Notes under the pieces: generated by a model
Told to the model about the DNA's origin: nothing
Database searches by the model: none
Seen by the model: the letters and a program-made list of their open reading frames with translations, nothing else
In this document: positions 24,246 to 33,048 of the stretch, piece after piece
Numbering within the stretch: position 1 is the stretch's first letter
Layout of the letters: the number at the start of each line of letters is the position of its first letter
DNA from: Chromobacterium rhizoryzae
GTDB lineage: Bacteria; Pseudomonadota; Gammaproteobacteria; Burkholderiales; Chromobacteriaceae
Length of the DNA stretch: 64,000 nucleotides
Reading direction: 5' to 3'
Assembly (NCBI RefSeq): GCF_020544465.1
Contig: NZ_CP066126.1
Location: 3,658,001 to 3,722,000, forward strand
Program-made: the position numbers and the translations under genes

Positions 24246-25012
24246 GCGTGTGCCGCTCCCAGGTAGGCCTCAATCACTTTCGGGTTCTTGCGCACCTCTT
24301 CGGGAACGCCTTCGGCAATCTTCTTGCCGTAGTCCAGCACCGCGATGCGGTCGCACAAGCCCATCATCAGTTTGACGTCGTGCTCGATCAGCAGCACGGT
24401 CACGCCTCCGGCGCGGATTTTGGACATCAGGGTCTTCAGTTCCTCGGTCTCGCGCGGGTTCATGCCGGCGGCCGGCTCGTCCAGCGCCAGCAGCTTGGGC
24501 TCGGTGGCCAGCGCGCGCGCGATTTCCAGTCGGCGCTGATGGCCGTAGGACAGGTTGCGGGCGCGCTCATGCGCCACATCGGCGATGCCCACGTATTCCA
24601 GCAGTTCCCAGGCCTTGTCGGTGATCGCCCTTTCTTCTGCCATGGTGCGTCTGTCGCGCAGCACCGCGCCCAAGGCGCCGGCCTTGGAGCGAATGTGACG
24701 CCCCACCATCACGTTTTCCAAGGCCGTCATTTCGGCGAACAGACGGATGTTCTGAAAGGTGCGGGCGATGCCGGCGGCCACCACCACGTGCGGCTTCTGT
24801 TGGAACAGATTGTGGCCGTCGAACTCGAACGCGCCTTCGTCCGGCACGTACAAGCCGGTCAACACGTTGAACAGCGTGGTCTTGCCCGCGCCGTTGGGGC
24901 CAATCAGGCCGTAAATCTCGCCCTTGTTGATGGTCAGCGCCACGTTGTTGAGCGCGTGCAGGCCGCCAAAGCGTTTATGGATGCCTTCTATCTTCAGCAA
25001 AACTTCAGCCAT
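24242..25012 (-). CDS. livG: Branched-chain amino acid ABC transporter ATPase LivG
   Basis: A 256-residue ATPase. Walker A is GPNGAGKTTLFN, the signature is LSYGHQRRLEIARAL and Walker B is LLALDEPAAGMNPRE. ARTFQNIRLFAEMTALENVM is the LivG hallmark. It lies 3 bp after livM and overlaps livF by 4 bp. Confidence 0.95.
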   Translation of the reverse strand: MAEVLLKIEGIHKRFGGLHALNNVALTINKGEIYGLIGPNGAGKTTLFNVLTGLYVPDEGAFEFDGHNLFQQKPHVVVAAGIARTFQNIRLFAEMTALENVMVGRHIRSKAGALGAVLRDRRTMAEERAITDKAWELLEYVGIADVAHERARNLSYGHQRRLEIARALATEPKLLALDEPAAGMNPRETEELKTLMSKIRAGGVTVLLIEHDVKLMMGLCDRIAVLDYGKKIAEGVPEEVRKNPKVIEAYLGAAHA

Positions 25013-25015
25013 GGC

Positions 25016-26116
25016 TCAACCTTTCTGCCCTGCGGCTTCTCTATCGTCACGGAACTCGGCTTTACGGCGCTTGGACGGCCACATGCCCTCCGGCCGCACC
25101 AGCATCATCACCACCATCGCCAAGCCGAACAACAGCATGCGGGCGTTTTCCGGATCGATCAGCATTTTGCCGAAGGTTTTCATCTGCAGCGGGCCTATCA
25201 CTTCGCGCAGGATCTCCGGCGCAATGGTCAGCACCACGGCGCCGAGAATCACGCCCGGGATGTGACCCATGCCGCCCAGCACGATCATCGCCAGAATCAT
25301 GATGGATTCCAGCAAGCTGAACGATTCCGGCGACACGAAGCCCTGGAAGGACGCGAACAGGCCGCCGGCCACGCCGCCGGACAAGGCGCCCAAGGCGAAG
25401 GCCAGCAACTTGATGTTGCGGATGTTGATGCCCATCGCCGCGGCGGCGATGTCGTCTTCGCGCAGGGCCACCCAGGCGCGGCCGATGCGCGAATGCTGCA
25501 GGCGCCAGGCCATGATCACCACGCCCACGGTCAGGGCCAGGAACAGATAGTAGTAGAGATAAACGCTGTGGAAGCTCAGGCCGAACAGCTCCATCGTCTC
25601 GCCCAGCGATACGCCGCCCACCTTGATCGGATCGATCAGGTTGATGCCCTGCGGACCGTTGGTGATGTTGACCGGGGTGTTCAGGTTGTTCATGAAGATG
25701 CGCACGATCTCCCCGAAGCCCAGCGTCACGATGGCCAGATAGTCGCCCTTGAGCCGCAATACCGGCGTGCCCAGCAAGATGCCGCAGAAAGCCGCCAGCA
25801 CCGCGCCCAAGGGGATGGTGATGTAGAACGGCAGATGCAGGCCGAAATGCGGCGAGCCCAGCAAGGCGAAGGTGTAGGCGCCCACCGCGTAGAAGGCGAT
25901 GAAGCCCAAGTCCAGCAAGCCGGCGAAGCCCACCACGATGTTGAGGCCCAACGCCAGCATCACGTAGAGCAAGGCGAAGTCGACGATGCGGACCCAGGAG
26001 TTGCCCAGCAGGCCGCCCACCAGGAAAGGCAGTACCGCCATCGCCACCGCGGACAGCACGAACAGGCCGACTTTCTTGCCGGTGTCCATCTTGTTGATAT
26101 TGAGTGCCATGGTCAT
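25016..26116 (-). CDS. livM: Branched-chain amino acid ABC transporter permease LivM
   Basis: A 366-residue permease with about ten hydrophobic segments. The LivM signature VGFAGLLDLGFIAFYAVGAY is near residue 60, and the coupling motif AWVALREDDIAAAAMGINIR is in the cytoplasmic loop. The C-terminal tail is charged (PEGMWPSKRRKAEFRDDREA). ATG at 26116 has GGAG 10 nt upstream; a second ATG two codons downstream is also possible. Confidence 0.95.
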   Translation of the reverse strand: MTMALNINKMDTGKKVGLFVLSAVAMAVLPFLVGGLLGNSWVRIVDFALLYVMLALGLNIVVGFAGLLDLGFIAFYAVGAYTFALLGSPHFGLHLPFYITIPLGAVLAAFCGILLGTPVLRLKGDYLAIVTLGFGEIVRIFMNNLNTPVNITNGPQGINLIDPIKVGGVSLGETMELFGLSFHSVYLYYYLFLALTVGVVIMAWRLQHSRIGRAWVALREDDIAAAAMGINIRNIKLLAFALGALSGGVAGGLFASFQGFVSPESFSLLESIMILAMIVLGGMGHIPGVILGAVVLTIAPEILREVIGPLQMKTFGKMLIDPENARMLLFGLAMVVMMLVRPEGMWPSKRRKAEFRDDREAAGQKG

Positions 26117-26134
26117 GATATGTCGTCTCCAGGA

Positions 26135-27058
26135 TCAGGCACGGTCGGCCATCTTTTCGCCCAGCAGGCCGGACGGACGGAAAATCAGCACCATGATCAA
26201 CACCATGAAGGCGATGATGTCCTGATAGTTGGAGCCGAGGAAGCCGCCGGTCAGCGTGCCGATATAGCCGGCGCCCAGGCTTTCGATGATGCCCAGCAGC
26301 AAGCCGCCGGCCACCGCGCCGCCCAGATTGCCGATGCCGCCCAGCACCGCGGCGGTGAAGGCCTTCAGACCAATCATGAAGCCCATATAGTAATGAGCTT
26401 GCTCGTAGTTGGTGGCCACCATCACGCCGGCCACCGCGCCCAGGCTGGAGCCGATGACGAAGGTGGCGGAAATGATGGTGTTGACGTTGACGCCCATCAG
26501 GCCGGCCACCGCCGGGTTCTGACTGGTGGCGCGCATCGCGCGGCCCAGCTTGGTGCGCTCCACCATCAGCAGCAGGCCGGCCATGATCACCAGACACAGC
26601 ACGATGATGGTGATCTGCAGCTTGGTGATGCTGGCGCCGAAGAAGGACACCACGTCGTGGTCCAGGATTTGCGGGAAGGGAATGTAGTTGCGGCCCCAGA
26701 TCAGGATGGCCACCTGCTGCAGCACGATGGACAGGCCGATCGCGGTGATCAGCGGCGCCAGTCTTTGCTTGCCGCGCAGCGGACGGTAAGCGATGCGCTC
26801 TACGGTGAAGCCCAGCAGCATGCAGGCCGCAATCGCCACCAGCAATCCGATCAGCACCAGGGCGGGACCGGGCAGGCCGGAACCGGACAAGGCGTTGACG
26901 ACGGAGATGGTGACCATGGCGCCGAACATCACCACTTCGCCGTGGGCGAAGTTGATGAGCCCCATGATCCCGTACACCATGGTGTAGCCCAATGCGATCA
27001 ACGCATAAATGCTACCCAGAACGAGACCGTTCAGGATTTGTTGCAGAAAAATGTCCAC
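26135..27058 (-). CDS. livH: Branched-chain amino acid ABC transporter permease LivH
   Basis: A 307-residue permease. The N-terminus FLQQILNGLVLGSIYALIAL and YGIMGLINFAHGEVVMFGAM are diagnostic of LivH. The coupling loop is LGRAMRATSQNPAVAGLMGV. The start is GTG with AAGGAG about 11 nt upstream. It is the first gene of livHMGF; no substrate-binding protein (livJ/livK) gene is present in the operon, so it must be encoded elsewhere. Confidence 0.95.
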   Translation of the reverse strand: MDIFLQQILNGLVLGSIYALIALGYTMVYGIMGLINFAHGEVVMFGAMVTISVVNALSGSGLPGPALVLIGLLVAIAACMLLGFTVERIAYRPLRGKQRLAPLITAIGLSIVLQQVAILIWGRNYIPFPQILDHDVVSFFGASITKLQITIIVLCLVIMAGLLLMVERTKLGRAMRATSQNPAVAGLMGVNVNTIISATFVIGSSLGAVAGVMVATNYEQAHYYMGFMIGLKAFTAAVLGGIGNLGGAVAGGLLLGIIESLGAGYIGTLTGGFLGSNYQDIIAFMVLIMVLIFRPSGLLGEKMADRA

Positions 27059-27183
27059 GTTGGGAGATCTCCTTTGTATTGACGACCGGCAGCTTGCGGG
27101 GTTTCCCCTCTTATTGGCTGCTGCCTGTTCTTGAGTGCCCGGACGAGCCTTGATTATTTGGATTCTGTCAGACAGGCGAACGG

Positions 27184-27213
27184 ATTATGTAGGCGGATTC
27201 CAGCGACTGTCAA
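27184..27213 (-). promoter_or_regulatory. Probable sigma-70 promoter of the liv operon
   Basis: Minus strand: perfect -35 TTGACA (27213-27208), 18-bp spacer, -10 CATAAT (27189-27184). It lies about 125 bp upstream of the livH GTG. Confidence 0.6.
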
Positions 27214-27903
27214 TCTTAAAGATTGGTTAAAACGGCACCAAATCAAGCCCATTTAAAAACAATACAACACATTGTTTTTCATGTGTTTTTTCAAAAAACA
27301 AGACGAAACCGGCCAAAGAAATTTTGAATTTCTCCGGATAAAGGAAAACCCTGGGCCAGCAGGTCGTTTTTCAGATTTTGATCATGCTTCGGCGCAAAAT
27401 ATGTTCGCTTTCGAAAAGACACCCATCAAAGAATTCGCATTACAACATTCGCTCGCTTTCGCGATTCGAATGGATACAATCTCCCAAAATAAGGCCCCAA
27501 GTCGACAAAAATTGCATGTCGCGGCGCATCAAACATCAAGCAAGAACAGGGCCATCGCCTACAGCGCCCATCCGACATTCCGGCCTCCGCGCTTTTATGG
27601 CTGAAACATAGCCCATTCAGTCCGTCTTGGCTGCAACTGTCTAAGACGCCGCCCAAGCTCTCGCCCTTGCTCGCGATCCCTGGAGCCGGTCTGAACAAGC
27701 GTCCATCCCCTCCCCCGTCGTGGCCCAGCGCCTGAGTAGACGACGGAAAGCCCCTGAGGCTCCGACCAATTAGATCGAAACAAGCAACAATTTATTGCGA
27801 TTTAGATGGTTTATTCCCATTAAGCGCGCGTTTTATAGTGAGCGTCGAAATCCAGCCTACTCACCGCCGGCGATAGAAGCCGGACCATATGGAGAATGAA
27901 TCG
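27214..27903. other. Gene-free region between liv operon and MBL gene
   Basis: About 690 bp without a convincing gene. The left part (27214-27500) is AT-rich with A/T homopolymer runs. The right part (about 27590-27780) is GC-richer and has small hairpins such as ggaaagcccctgaggctcc. Short open frames on both strands (up to 110 codons) lack ribosome sites, codon bias and recognisable similarity. No tRNA or known RNA was recognised. It may hold regulatory sequence, decayed DNA or an unidentified RNA. Confidence 0.5.
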
Positions 27904-28767
27904 ATGTTCCGCCAAACCCTGATCGCTGGCGCCCTGACCCTGGCGGCAACGGCCGCCGTCGCCGCGCCGCTGAAACTGTCCATCTACAACGCCGACGGCA
28001 ATAGCTTCAATGTCAGCTCGGTCCTGGTCAGCGGCGAGAAAGACGCCATCCTGATCGACACCGGCTTCACCCGCGCCGACGCCCACCGCATCGCCGCCAA
28101 GGTGCTGGACAGCGGCAAGCAACTGAAAACCATCTATATCAGCCAGGCCGATCCCGACTACTACTTCGGCGCCGCCGAACTGAAGAAGATCTTCCCTCAG
28201 GCCCAAGTGCTCAGCAACGGCCCGACCCTGGCCAAGATCAAGGCCAATATCCAGGGCAAGCTCGCTTACTGGGGCCCGCAAATGGGCGTCAACGCGCCCA
28301 GCGCGCCGCTGCTGCCCGAAGCGCTGAAAGGCGAACGTCTGGAACTGGAAGGCAAGGCGCTGGAAATCAAGAGCGCGCGCGGCGTGCTGGCGCACCGCGG
28401 CTATGTGTGGATTCCGTCCCTGCGCGCGATTGTCGGCAATGTCGGCGTCACCGCGCCCAGCATGCACGTCTGGACCGCGGACACCCAGAGCCCGGCCGAA
28501 CGCCAGGCCTGGATCAAGCAGCTGGACGAAATGGAAGCGCTGCAACCGGAAATCGTAGTCCCCGGCCACATGCAGGCGGGCGACAAAACCGATCTGAGCG
28601 CCGTGCGCTTCACCCGCCGGTACTTGCAGCAGTTCGAACTGAATCTGGCCAAATCGGCCAATAGCGCCCAGTTGATCCAGGCGATGAAGCAAGCCTTCCC
28701 GCAAGCGGGCGAAGACATGTCGCTGGAGATCGGCGCCAAGGTCAATAAGGGCGAGATGAAATGGTAA
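27904..28767 (+). CDS. Secreted MBL-fold protein with degenerate metal site
   Basis: A 287-residue protein with a signal peptide (MFRQTLIAGALTLAATAAVA, cleavage about residue 20). The fold is that of metallo-beta-lactamases: strand-turn AILIDTGFTRADAHRIAAK, then the motif-2 position, then VPGHMQAG. In motif 2, where active members have HxHxDH, this protein has S-Q81-A-D83-P-D85-Y86, so three of four ligands are replaced. It may be non-catalytic or use an unusual site. ATG at 27904 has GGAG 9 nt upstream. The last 7 bp overlap the next gene. Confidence 0.8.
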   Translation: MFRQTLIAGALTLAATAAVAAPLKLSIYNADGNSFNVSSVLVSGEKDAILIDTGFTRADAHRIAAKVLDSGKQLKTIYISQADPDYYFGAAELKKIFPQAQVLSNGPTLAKIKANIQGKLAYWGPQMGVNAPSAPLLPEALKGERLELEGKALEIKSARGVLAHRGYVWIPSLRAIVGNVGVTAPSMHVWTADTQSPAERQAWIKQLDEMEALQPEIVVPGHMQAGDKTDLSAVRFTRRYLQQFELNLAKSANSAQLIQAMKQAFPQAGEDMSLEIGAKVNKGEMKW

Positions 28768-29459
28768 GCGCCTCCACGATCCGGCTGCACTACTTTTACG
28801 ATCCGCTGTGCGGCTGGTGCTACGGCGCTTCGCCGCTGCTGCTGGCGGCCGCGGCGCGGCCGGAAGTCGAACTGGCGCTGCACGGCGGCGGCATGCTCAG
28901 CGCGCCGCACAACCGCCGCGTGAACCTGGAGTGGCGCGGCTACGTGATGCCGCACGATCACCGAATCGCCGCCCTCAGCGGCCAGCCCTTCGGCGACGCC
29001 TACTTCGACGGCTTGCTGCGCAGCGAGGCGCGTTTGGACTCGACGCCGCCCATCGCCGCCGTCCTGGCCGCGCCGGAACTGGGCATTGCGCCGCAGACCA
29101 TGCTGGCCCGCGTGCAAGCCGCTCATTACCTGCACGGGCTTGAGATCGCCGACGTCGCGGTGCTCGCCCGGCTAGCGGCCGAATTGGGCGTGTCCGCCGA
29201 CCGCTTCGCCGACGCCTACGCCGGCGGTCTGGCGCGCAGCGTCGAGCATATAGACCACAGCCGCCGGCTGATGACCCGCCTGGGCTTGCGCGGCTTCCCG
29301 TCCGCGGCGCTGGAAGTGGACGGCCGCTTCCAAGCCCTGGATCTGGGCTCCTATCTGGGCAAGCCGGACATGTTCAGCCAGCACCTGGCGCAACTCGGTG
29401 CCGCCACCCTCTCAGGCTCGGCCGAGCTGCCGCCGATGTGCGGGCTGGACGGCTGCTAA
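28761..29459 (+). CDS. DsbA-family thioredoxin-like protein
   Basis: A 232-residue protein starting RLHYFYDPLCGWCYGASPLL; the redox motif is C17-GW-C20. The helical insertion and the cis-Pro strand (LGLRGFPSAALEVDGRFQAL) fit the DsbA/FrnE-like group. There is no signal peptide, so it is probably cytosolic. The ATG lies inside the end of the MBL gene (ATGGTAA overlap), so the two are translationally coupled. The protein ends CGLDGC, adding a second possible Cys pair. Confidence 0.85.
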   Translation: MVSASTIRLHYFYDPLCGWCYGASPLLLAAAARPEVELALHGGGMLSAPHNRRVNLEWRGYVMPHDHRIAALSGQPFGDAYFDGLLRSEARLDSTPPIAAVLAAPELGIAPQTMLARVQAAHYLHGLEIADVAVLARLAAELGVSADRFADAYAGGLARSVEHIDHSRRLMTRLGLRGFPSAALEVDGRFQALDLGSYLGKPDMFSQHLAQLGAATLSGSAELPPMCGLDGC

Positions 29460-29600
29460 GCGCCTGTTCAAAGCCGCGCGCAGGGGCGCGACCTGGTGAA
29501 AGCAAGCGCTGAAAAAGCGGCCTTGCTCATGGGACGCATGAGCATTCCGAATGCGGCACGCACCGAGTCGCGCCCTAGGCCGCGCAGCCTACCGTGAACG
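29457..29600 (-). repeat. Dispersed imperfect-palindromic repeat, copy 4 (degenerate)
   Basis: The left end taagcgcctgttcaaagccg begins with the stop codon of the DsbA-like gene. The reverse complement of the interior contains cattcggaatgctcatgcg, matching the core of copies 1 and 3. The right end is cgtgaacggctgcc. The rest of the gap to the next gene (29601-29786) shows no gene. Confidence 0.65.
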
Positions 29601-29786
29601 GCTGCCAAGGCGCCGCCCCCCGCCCTCCCCGCCAACGGCGGCCACATCTGGACATGGCCGCCGTTCGTCTTCTCCGCCTGCGCGGCGCTTGATGACAAAC
29701 AAATTCTCGGACGTTACAGTATTCGGACACATCAAAACAAATCCACTGTCTACAGCCATTGGCTGAATTAAGGGGAACCCGTCCGG

Positions 29787-31862
29787 ATGAAAACCTTAGG
29801 CACCCCACTGTCCTTCGCCCTGCTCGCGCTCTGCGCCGCGGCGAACGCCGCGCAAGACCCGTATCTGTGGCTGGAGGAGATTCAAGGCAAGGAAGCGCTG
29901 GCCTGGGTCGGCCGCCAAAACGAAAACACGCGCCAGGACCTCGGCCGGCAAACCGACTACCCGGCGCTGCGCCGCGAACTGCTGACCATCCTGGACTCCA
30001 ACGACCGCATCCCCTCCGTGGAGAAGATAGGCGGGCTCTACTACAACTTCTGGCGCGACAAAGACCACCCGCGCGGACTGTGGCGACGCGCGACGCTGGA
30101 CGAATACCGCAAGGCCGCACCGCAATGGGAAACCGTGCTGGACCTGGACCGCTTGGCCAAGGACGAGGGGGAAAACTGGGTGTGGCAAGGGGCCGACTGC
30201 CTGCGCCCCGATCAGGAACGCTGTCTGCTGCGCTTAAGCCGCGGCGGCGGCGACGCCGCGGTGGTGCGTGAATTCGACCCGGCCGCCAAGGCCTTCGTCA
30301 AGGACGGCTTCCAACTGCCCGAAGCGAAGAGCGAAGTCAGCTGGCAGGACCGCGACACCCTTTATGTGATGAGCGACTTCGGCCCCGGGTCGCTGACCGA
30401 CTCCGGCTATCCCCGCATCGTCAAGACCTGGCGCCGCGGCCAGCCGCTGGCCGAAGCGCAAACCGTGTTCGAAGGCCAGCAGGCCGACGTCGCCGTGCAC
30501 GCGGCCAGGATAGACGCCCAAGGCCGCCGCTACGACCTGATCACGCGCGCGCCCACTTTCTTCAGCACCGAGGCGCGGCTGCTGGTGGATGGAAAATGGC
30601 GCAAGCTGGACAAGCCCGACCATGTCGGCGTCGATTTCTTCGGCGACTGGCTGCTGTTGACGCCCAAGCAAGACTGGACCGCTGGCGGCAAGACCTGGCG
30701 CGGCGGCTCCTTGCTAGCCATCAAGGCCGACGCCTACCTGGCCGGCGAACGCGGCTTCAGCCCTCTGTTCGAGCCCAGCGCCGCCGTCTCGCTGGCGGAG
30801 CAGACGTCCACTCGCGACAGCTTGCTGCTGACCATGCTGGACAATGTCGGCAGTCGCTTAATGGAATGGAAGGTCGTGGACGGCCAATGGCGGTCGCGCC
30901 CGGTGGCCACGCCCAGCTTCGGCAGCATCAGCGTGCGCGCGGTCGATCCCGACCGCGACAACCGCTACTTCTACAGCTTCACCGATTTTCTGACGCCGCC
31001 GACGCTGGCCCTGGCCGAGACCGGCAGCGATGAGCGCCGGACGCTGAAACAGCAGCCCGGCTTTTTCGACGCCGGCCCCTACCGCATCCAACAGTGGTTC
31101 GCCGCCTCTCGCGACGGCACCCGCGTGCCCTATTTCCTGGTCAGCCGCAAAGACATCAAGCTGGACGGCTCCAACCCCACGCTCTTGTACGGTTACGGCG
31201 GCTTCGAAGTGTCGCTGACCCCGCGCTACAACGGCGCGCTGGGCAAGGCCTGGCTGGAACGCGGCGGCGTCTACGCGCTGGCCAATATCCGCGGCGGCGG
31301 CGAGTATGGTCCGGCCTGGCACGAGGCGGCGCGCAAACAGCTGCGCCAGAACGCCTACGACGACTTCGCCGCCATCGCGGAAGACCTGGCCAAACGCGGC
31401 GTGGCCGACGCCCGTCATCTGGGCATCAAGGGCGGCAGCAACGGCGGCCTGTTGATGGGGGTGATGCTGACCCAGCGTCCGGAGCTGTTCAACGCCGTGG
31501 TCTGCCAGGTGCCGCTGCTGGATATGCGCCGCTTCAACCGCTTATTGGCCGGCGCCAGCTGGATGGACGAGTACGGCAACCCCGATTTACCGGAAGACTG
31601 GGCTTATATCCGCCGTTACTCGCCCTATCAGAACCTGAAAGCGGACGCGCGTTACCCGGCCACCCTGTTCATGACCTCGACGCTGGACGACAGGGTTCAT
31701 CCCGGCCACGCCCGCAAAATGTTCGCGGCCATGCAGGCGATGGGCGCCCCGGTGCAGTATTTCGAGCGCACCGAGGGCGGGCACGGCGCCGCCGCCAACC
31801 ATCAACAGGAAGCCGATATCGCGGCCATGGAATACGCCTTCCTGTTGCGCCAACTGCGCTGA
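29787..31862 (+). CDS. Prolyl oligopeptidase family serine peptidase (S9A)
   Basis: A 691-residue peptidase with a signal peptide (ending AANAAQ, about residue 22), so periplasmic or secreted. An N-terminal beta-propeller (DPYLWLEEIQGKEALAWV opening) is followed by the alpha/beta hydrolase domain. Catalytic residues are S551 (GIKGGSNGGLLMG), D634 (STLDDRVHPGH) and H666 (EGGHGAAAN). NIRGGGEYGPAWHEAARK is the conserved S9A stretch. It hydrolyses peptides after proline. RBS AAGGGGA precedes the ATG. It is monocistronic with a terminator downstream. Confidence 0.93.
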   Translation: MKTLGTPLSFALLALCAAANAAQDPYLWLEEIQGKEALAWVGRQNENTRQDLGRQTDYPALRRELLTILDSNDRIPSVEKIGGLYYNFWRDKDHPRGLWRRATLDEYRKAAPQWETVLDLDRLAKDEGENWVWQGADCLRPDQERCLLRLSRGGGDAAVVREFDPAAKAFVKDGFQLPEAKSEVSWQDRDTLYVMSDFGPGSLTDSGYPRIVKTWRRGQPLAEAQTVFEGQQADVAVHAARIDAQGRRYDLITRAPTFFSTEARLLVDGKWRKLDKPDHVGVDFFGDWLLLTPKQDWTAGGKTWRGGSLLAIKADAYLAGERGFSPLFEPSAAVSLAEQTSTRDSLLLTMLDNVGSRLMEWKVVDGQWRSRPVATPSFGSISVRAVDPDRDNRYFYSFTDFLTPPTLALAETGSDERRTLKQQPGFFDAGPYRIQQWFAASRDGTRVPYFLVSRKDIKLDGSNPTLLYGYGGFEVSLTPRYNGALGKAWLERGGVYALANIRGGGEYGPAWHEAARKQLRQNAYDDFAAIAEDLAKRGVADARHLGIKGGSNGGLLMGVMLTQRPELFNAVVCQVPLLDMRRFNRLLAGASWMDEYGNPDLPEDWAYIRRYSPYQNLKADARYPATLFMTSTLDDRVHPGHARKMFAAMQAMGAPVQYFERTEGGHGAAANHQQEADIAAMEYAFLLRQLR

Positions 31863-31900
31863 CCCGCCCGGCCCGGCGGAACAGATGCGGGCATCAAAAC

Positions 31901-31936
31901 AAACCGCCTGCGGCCGAAACGGCGGCAGGCGGTTTT
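31901..31936. terminator. Bidirectional terminator, peptidase / enoyl-CoA hydratase
   Basis: Stem aaaccgcctgc/gcaggcggttt with A-run left and TTTT right, between convergent genes. Confidence 0.85.
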
Positions 31937-31954
31937 GCATGGGACGCGGACCGT

Positions 31955-32740
31955 TCAATCATCGCCGGACTCGACCCAGCTGGGGCTGCGCTTGGCGATG
32001 AAGGCGCTGACGCCCTCGATCTGCTCCGCGCTGCCCATCAGCTGGCGCACCGCGGCGCGCTCGCGCTCCAGATGCTGAGCCAGCGTCAGATTGCCGCTCT
32101 CCTCGATCAGCCTACGCGCGGCGGCCACCGCGCCCGGCGCTTGGTTCGCCACTTTGTTGGCCAGGCTGATCGCCACGATCTTAGCGAAGCCCTGGTCCAC
32201 CACTTCCTCGATCAGCCCAATGGTCAGGGCCTTCTCCGCCGTCACCACTTCGCCGCCCAGAATAATGCGCTTGGCCCAGGAAACGCCCACCTTGTCCGCC
32301 AGCGTCTTGGTGCCGCCCGCCGCCGGGATGATGCCCACCTTGGCTTCCGGCAGCCCGAGCTTGGCTCCTCGCTCGGCCACCATGTAATCACAGCCCAACG
32401 CCAATTCCAGACCGCCGCCCAGGGCGTAGCCGTTGATCGCGGCCACCGTGACGCCGCGGTACTGCTGCAAACTGCGCAAAGCGCCGGCGAAGGCGTCGAA
32501 CACCTTGTCCGCCTCGGCCGCGTCGCCGGACGCGAATTGCTTCAAATCGGCGCCGGCGGAAAAAAACGCGTCGCCCGCCCCGGTCAACACCACCGAACGC
32601 ACAGCCGGATCCGCATCCAGCGACCGCATCGTCGTAGCCAGCTCATTCAGGCTCTCCGTAGTCAGCAAATTCGCCGGCGCGTTTTTGAGAGTCACGATCG
32701 CTGACTGGCCCAGCCGCTCAAGTGTCAGATACTTGGCCAT
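31955..32740 (-). CDS. Enoyl-CoA hydratase/isomerase family protein
   Basis: A 261-residue crotonase-fold enzyme. The oxyanion-hole regions are SAGADLKQFA and NGYALGGGLELALGCD. Both glutamates of true hydratases are present: E112 (GGGLELAL) and E132 (LGLPEAKVGIIPAAGGT). It probably hydrates 2-enoyl-CoA in fatty-acid or amino-acid degradation; the exact chain length cannot be told. GAGGAA precedes the ATG. It stands alone. Confidence 0.9.
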   Translation of the reverse strand: MAKYLTLERLGQSAIVTLKNAPANLLTTESLNELATTMRSLDADPAVRSVVLTGAGDAFFSAGADLKQFASGDAAEADKVFDAFAGALRSLQQYRGVTVAAINGYALGGGLELALGCDYMVAERGAKLGLPEAKVGIIPAAGGTKTLADKVGVSWAKRIILGGEVVTAEKALTIGLIEEVVDQGFAKIVAISLANKVANQAPGAVAAARRLIEESGNLTLAQHLERERAAVRQLMGSAEQIEGVSAFIAKRSPSWVESGDD

Positions 32741-33048
32741 ATTTTCCTCACTCTATCCCCATGGATTACATCGCTAATGCATATGTTTTGACCAGGTCGA
32801 GCGCCTGGATCCTCAGCGGGGGACCCATTGCGCATAGGTCCGAAGCCAAAGCAGCATTCTCATTGCAAACTGACCTTTTGACCAGTAGTCGGCCAGCTAG
32901 ACCATCATTTTTTTTATAACTTTCTTTAAGGAGATGCCAAGTAAAATTTTGATAAAGGCAATAAATGCCAAAAGCAAATATGACCGCCGCGCGCGCAAGC
33001 GCGAGCCGCCACTCTGTTACCATAGAGCTTTCTGAGACAGGTTGCGGC
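32741..33048. other. Intergenic region upstream of enoyl-CoA hydratase and TauE/SafE genes
   Basis: A 308-bp divergent intergenic region. The right part (32910-33000) is AT-rich and probably holds the promoter of the downstream membrane-protein gene. No gene, RNA or clear operator was recognised. In-frame codons upstream of ATG 33049 are not conserved in character and are excluded. Confidence 0.5.

Noticed and set aside
24248..27082. A 944-codon open frame on the plus strand
   Set aside because: Antisense to the whole livHMGF operon, whose four products are certain. The translation is His/Gln/Ala-rich with no domain.
27426..27698. A 90-codon minus-strand frame and overlapping frames in the gene-free stretch
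   Set aside because: No ribosome site, no codon bias like the neighbours and no recognised similarity; left as part of the unexplained region.
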